Part shown: positions 29,836 to 33,303 of the stretch, one piece after another
Numbering within the stretch: position 1 is the stretch's first letter
How the letters are laid out: each line of letters starts with the position of its first letter
Assembly (NCBI GenBank): GCA_049999725.1
Contig: JBNGIS010008155.1
Coordinates: 1 to 33,303 of the forward strand
DNA: 33,303 bases
Direction: 5' to 3'
Source of the DNA: Haplomitrium mnioides
Taxonomy: Eukaryota; Marchantiophyta; Haplomitriopsida; Calobryales
Made by a program: the position numbers and the translations under genes
The notes under the pieces: generated by a model
What the model saw: the letters and a program-made list of their open reading frames with translations, nothing else
What the model was told of the DNA's origin: nothing
Database searches by the model: none

Positions 29836-31250
29836 CTATTGCATGACATGCTCGCAAGCATCTTCCAACTCATTATATTTCTTCAATCCATAACCATTAA
29901 TTCTTGTAGGCAAAGTTCTCCTCCGAATGTTGTAAGTTCTAATAATCCATTTGGAAACAATTGTGTTACTTGACAAGGTCCTTCCTACCTTGTTAGTAAT
30001 TTTCCTAAAAACAATTGACATTAAGAATCATACATTGGCGCCAAATCTTCTTCTTCCACTCGAACGGATTGTAATGTCTCATCATGCTTCCATTTCTACC
30101 TTCGTTGATTTTCTTCATTCTTTTCTAGACTAATAGTTCATCCTTCTTTCAAATGAATAATTTATTGCGCTTGATCAAGCACTGTCTTGTCCATAGACAT
30201 TTGTTCTTCAATCTAGGTATATAGCATTGAAATTGATAACTCAATAATTCATACACCATAATTGCATACATTTTGTATACTAGATAATAAAGTGTTTGTT
30301 GAGTGGATGTCATTTTTGTTGTCCGATAAGCCCATAATGCATATGAGACCTTCTTATCCCAAGAGATCTTATTTGTTGAAGCAATCTTATTCAATATTTT
30401 GCAAAGAATACCATTTATTTTTTTTGTATATTCATTGGATCTTGGAATATATAAGATGTTTTCTTATAATGTTTCAATAGTTATTTCTCTATTGAAGCGG
30501 AGATTGAATTGAGGAATTGGGTTCCTTGATAACTCACAAATTCCAACGAACAACCAAATCTTGAAATAGTATGATTAACTAGAAATTTTGCAACTACTTA
30601 TGCAGTACTCTTCTTTACAGATTCAGCTTTTACCCACTTGGTCATATAATTTGTTGCCACCAAAATATATGAACAATGAGACCAATGGGTCGTTGGTTGA
30701 ATTGGTCTGCAAAATCTATTTCCCATTTCTTAAAGGGTGCTAAAAGTAGAGTCAATGTTAATGGCCAATGTGATGATTATGTTGGCTCAAATACCTTTTG
30801 ATATAGATCACAACTTATAAATTGCGCAACATCATGATACATCTTTGCCACCAATATAGGCTCTTTGAAATCTTCTTTGTTGTATTTCTCGCAGCAAATA
30901 TACCTCCATCCATGTCTTGAACTAGCATTGAGATTACTGCTTTGTATTCAAATTTCTCTAAACATCTTTGTATTATCTTATCGGGATCCATTTGATATAG
31001 AACTCGTCAAAAGGTCATATAAGGAGCATACTTATAGATAAATATTGCTCATTTCTCATTTGTGAGCCTTGCTGGAATTAGATGATCAGATAGATAATCT
31101 CAAATATCCTTCTAATTGTCATCTGACTCAATTAAAAATAAATGCTCATTGACCAACAAAACGTTTACTCTATTTTTTGTTCGTTCTTCTTCTAAGAAGC
31201 AACACCTATTGCGCTAATCTTCTTGATAAATTGCCTTTATTTAAAACGCA
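29836..31250 (-). mobile_element. Integrase half of a second Ty3/gypsy element (gypsy-2)
   Basis: Minus-strand blocks in integrase order are RVLYQMDPDKIIQRCLEK near 30930-31010, DMDGGIFAARNTTKKISKSLYWW (zinc-region lead), NYMTKWVKAESVKKST near 30610-30660, FGCSLEFVSYQGTQF near 30510-30560, then SYALWAYRTTKMTSTQQTLYYLVY at 30250-30340. The C-terminal domain is at 29836-30021 (RTYNIRRRTLPTRINGYGLKKY). The NYMTKWVKA and LWAYRT signatures fit the Athila/Tat-like side of plant gypsy rather than gypsy-1. No LTR, gag or reverse transcriptase is visible. Its upstream side is cut at about 31294 by the repeated unit. Confidence 0.85.
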
Positions 31251-31293
31251 TTTTAGTACACTATGATAGGTATGAAAGAAAAATGGATACTCT

Positions 31294-32099
31294 AAACAAC
31301 CGCTACTTGGAACCAAGAACAAGCTACTCAAAATAAGGACTTTTTTTTTGTTTAGGAAAAAACGTAGTTTTTGACCTCAAAAAACAAAAAAAAAAAAAAC
31401 AAGGTTATTTTTGAAAAACAAAAACTACGTGAGTTTTGAGCTTCATTTTTTGCCATTTTAACAGCCATGATTGAAAGAGAATCAATTTCATTATCCAAAA
31501 TCAATCGATATTCTAAGTTTTTATGAAAACTAAGAATATCTTGAAGTCGATGAAAAGTATAAAATTATGGCATGTTTTGACAAGAAACTTTTTGGAGCCT
31601 TATGATTCCATTTATTATTGATAATATTAAGAAGCTCAAAATTGAAATATACATCAGAATATGTTATTTTGAAATAAGATTGGTTGCACAAACTCTATGC
31701 ATGCATAGACAAAGTGCTTCTTATTTTTTGGAACTTATTTTTTGGAAAAAAATAGGAAACATGAGGAAAATACCCAAGTGGACTAGAAGTCAAGGGAATG
31801 AGTTTGGAATCATAAGGCACAAAAACCAAGAAAATGAAACATTGCATAGATTTTGGAGCTCTAATTTCAAGTTCAAGAAAGAAGGAAGCTTTCTTTTGTA
31901 GTTGAAAATCCATTAGTGCAAAGGTTAAAATGGGAATATTTAAGAAGGTTTCAGCAATTAAAAATCTTTTATAATTTAGAGAATAATATACACAAAGGAG
32001 TCCTAGTTCATAATCAAAAAGGTAGTGGCTTTAGAGATTTACTTAAGAGTGTAAACAAGCCATATCTTCGAGTTTTTGACGAGTGTCTACCAAACAAAA
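31294..32099. repeat. Second copy of the dispersed unit: left part
   Basis: 31294-31350 matches 13091-13147. The rest (31350-32100) is longer than the corresponding part of copy 1 and not alignable by eye. It contains a poly-A run (about 31386-31399) and a 12-bp inverted pair. Open frames at 31602-31913 on both strands and at 31916-32107 match nothing known. Confidence 0.5.
31362..31430. repeat. Inverted repeat with 12-bp arms
   Basis: ACGTAGTTTTTG at 31362-31373 is the exact reverse complement of CAAAAACTACGT at 31419-31430, with an A-rich loop between. It could form a hairpin. It is not followed by a T-run, so I do not call it a terminator. Confidence 0.7.
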
Positions 32100-32480
32100 G
32101 GTTTTGAGTTCTACATGAGAGTCTTTGAGCAAAGTAGAATCTAAACTCTAAGCAACAGTCTTTGTATGTGGAAGCTTGAGAGTTTTATATAAACGTTTGT
32201 ATATGTGAACGGCTTGGACTTCCACAAGAAAGTCTATACGCGCATAGGAATTTGAGCTCAACGTCTGAACAATCGACATGAAAGTCTATACGTGTATGAG
32301 AATCCGAACTGAACATCTCAACAATCTCCAACAAAGGCTATGCTTAACCCATGTTTTACATTCCACAAGAGAGTCTTTGTGCATACAAAGTTTTGACTTG
32401 CGCATTAAAGTCGATGCGCATATAGGGTTCATACTTCTACAACCGAGTATATGTGCACTAAAGGTTCTGTTTTTTGCAAC
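32100..32480. repeat. Degenerate array of 'GTCCATGCGCATAG'-like motifs, copy 3
   Basis: Variants of AGTCTTTGTATGTGGAAG, AAAGTCTATACGCGCATAGG, AAAGTCTATACGTGTATGAG, AGAGTCTTTGTGCATACAAAG and AAGTCGATGCGCATATAGGG recur at about 50-65 bp. The relation of this array to the protein relic (array downstream on the minus strand) is the same as at 13470-13820. Confidence 0.75.
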
Positions 32481-32867
32481 AAACTCTAGGCATGCTATAT
32501 GCTCTATTTTTTAAATTGGAATCTAAAAGTAAAATGAGAGCAAAGCTTTATATTTGAGTGAAAGCACGCTGAAAGTTTCAAGTTTTACATCAAAGTATTT
32601 AAAATCAAAAGATTAAGTAGTCAATTTTGGTAGATGCTTCAACAATACCAAAACATTAAACTCTTCTAGCAAGCAATAAAGAAGAAAAGGACATAGTTAA
32701 ATTTTGGATAAGAAAATATTTTACAAACCAAATGAAAATATTAACTAAAGATTCAAGTTTCATTCACAACTTGAAATGATTTACACTAAGAAGTTCAAGG
32801 TGGCAGATAAACTCAAGAAAATTTCTTCAAAACATTCTAAGTTACTTTATAAAACAATAATCTTAAA
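32481..32867. other. 3' flank of the second protein relic
   Basis: AT-rich, no open frame of note and no recognisable motif. By position it corresponds to 13821-14219 of the first copy and is probably 3' untranslated or decayed sequence of the repeated unit. Confidence 0.4.
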
Positions 32868-33302
32868 TTACAATATAAACTGAAAGTATGCAATATATAA
32901 TGAGGTTCTTAAATGACTTAAGTTACTCGTGAAGACTTCTTCACATTCAACTTCAGAAGATTTATCAAGATTAATACGATCTACCTTAGTGTTAACATCA
33001 TTGATTGAATTTCTTTCAATCACACCAAGATTGATTGCTTTTTATCTTTCATACTCAAACAAATTTGATTTAATGATAGCTAGAGTGGTTTTTCTCAATT
33101 GGTTTTTGTGTGTGAGAAGAAAATCAAAAGGCGAAATTATGATTTTTGTTACATCAAGTACATCAATATGTAACTTGGATTTGCGTTTCTCTTTTGTTGC
33201 TGCTATTTTTTCTAGGAAGTATTGTCCAAAAAATGCATCCTCAGCTTCACAAGCAAACCATTGATCACATACTCGTTTTGGGTTTGGAGGTTCTTTCTCA
33301 TC
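32868..33302 (-). pseudogene. C-terminal part of a second copy of the DUF7869-like protein, running off the window
   Basis: The minus frame from 33302 to 32868 is exactly 145 codons, ending in TAA at 32870-32868, with one premature stop (TAA at 33042-33044, codon 87) and no frameshift. It reads DEKEPPNPKRVCDQWFACEA, FLEKIAATKEKRKSKLHID, FLLTHKNQLRKTTLAIIKSN, then ERNSINDVNTKVDRINLDKS. It matches the first copy at 18160-17916 and 14311-14222 across the gypsy insertion. About ten stops would be expected by chance in DNA this AT-rich, so it is real relic coding sequence. It has no ATG at its left edge because its N-terminal part lies outside the window. The C-terminal region has no motif whose function I know. 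Confidence 0.8.
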
Positions 33303-33303
33303 A

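Overview
This window reads as non-genic nuclear DNA from a land plant with a large, repeat-rich, AT-rich genome. The basis is plant-type Ty1/copia and Ty3/gypsy polyproteins, primer-binding sites of the initiator-Met type, several unrelated minisatellites, nested insertions, and no intact gene. I cannot name the species. I found no bacterial operon, tRNA, rRNA or CRISPR signal.

Layout. 1-1800 is unrecognised purine-rich sequence. 1816-2066 is a short GC-richer tandem repeat. 2187-10313 is a decayed, structurally almost complete Ty1/copia element on the plus strand (gag, protease, integrase, reverse transcriptase, RNase H, polypurine tract, both LTRs). Its 5' end carries an inverted LTR fragment and a very large palindrome (2595-3116). 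A minisatellite of 55-62 bp units starts directly after its 3' LTR and runs to about 12236. A second array lies at 12640-13090.

13091-21170 is, on the minus strand, the relic of a protein gene or transposon of an uncharacterised eukaryotic family, which I believe is annotated as DUF7869. A minus-strand Ty3/gypsy element (14312-17915, two LTRs and a primer-binding site) has inserted into it and splits its 3' coding end. A tandem array of about 88 bp units (19536-20350) separates its N-terminal and core regions. A second, cleaner copy of the 3' half of the same unit is at 31294-33303. It includes a 145-codon stretch with a single stop that runs off the window edge.

Between the two copies are three further elements. 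One is an orphan LTR end with a primer-binding site (near 24343). Another is a truncated copia gag-protease-integrase fragment (25668-27430). The third is the integrase half of a second gypsy element on the minus strand (29836-31250). Degenerate arrays built on a 'GTCcATGcGCATAg'-like motif occur at three places (13470-13820, 27860-28080, 32100-32480).

No protein here looks functional. All coding regions carry stops, frameshifts or lost catalytic residues. The items most worth following are the two relics of the uncharacterised protein family and their shared downstream unit, the palindromes at the copia 5' end, and the two-form minisatellite. Domain calls come from reading translations by eye against remembered families. 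No database search was run.
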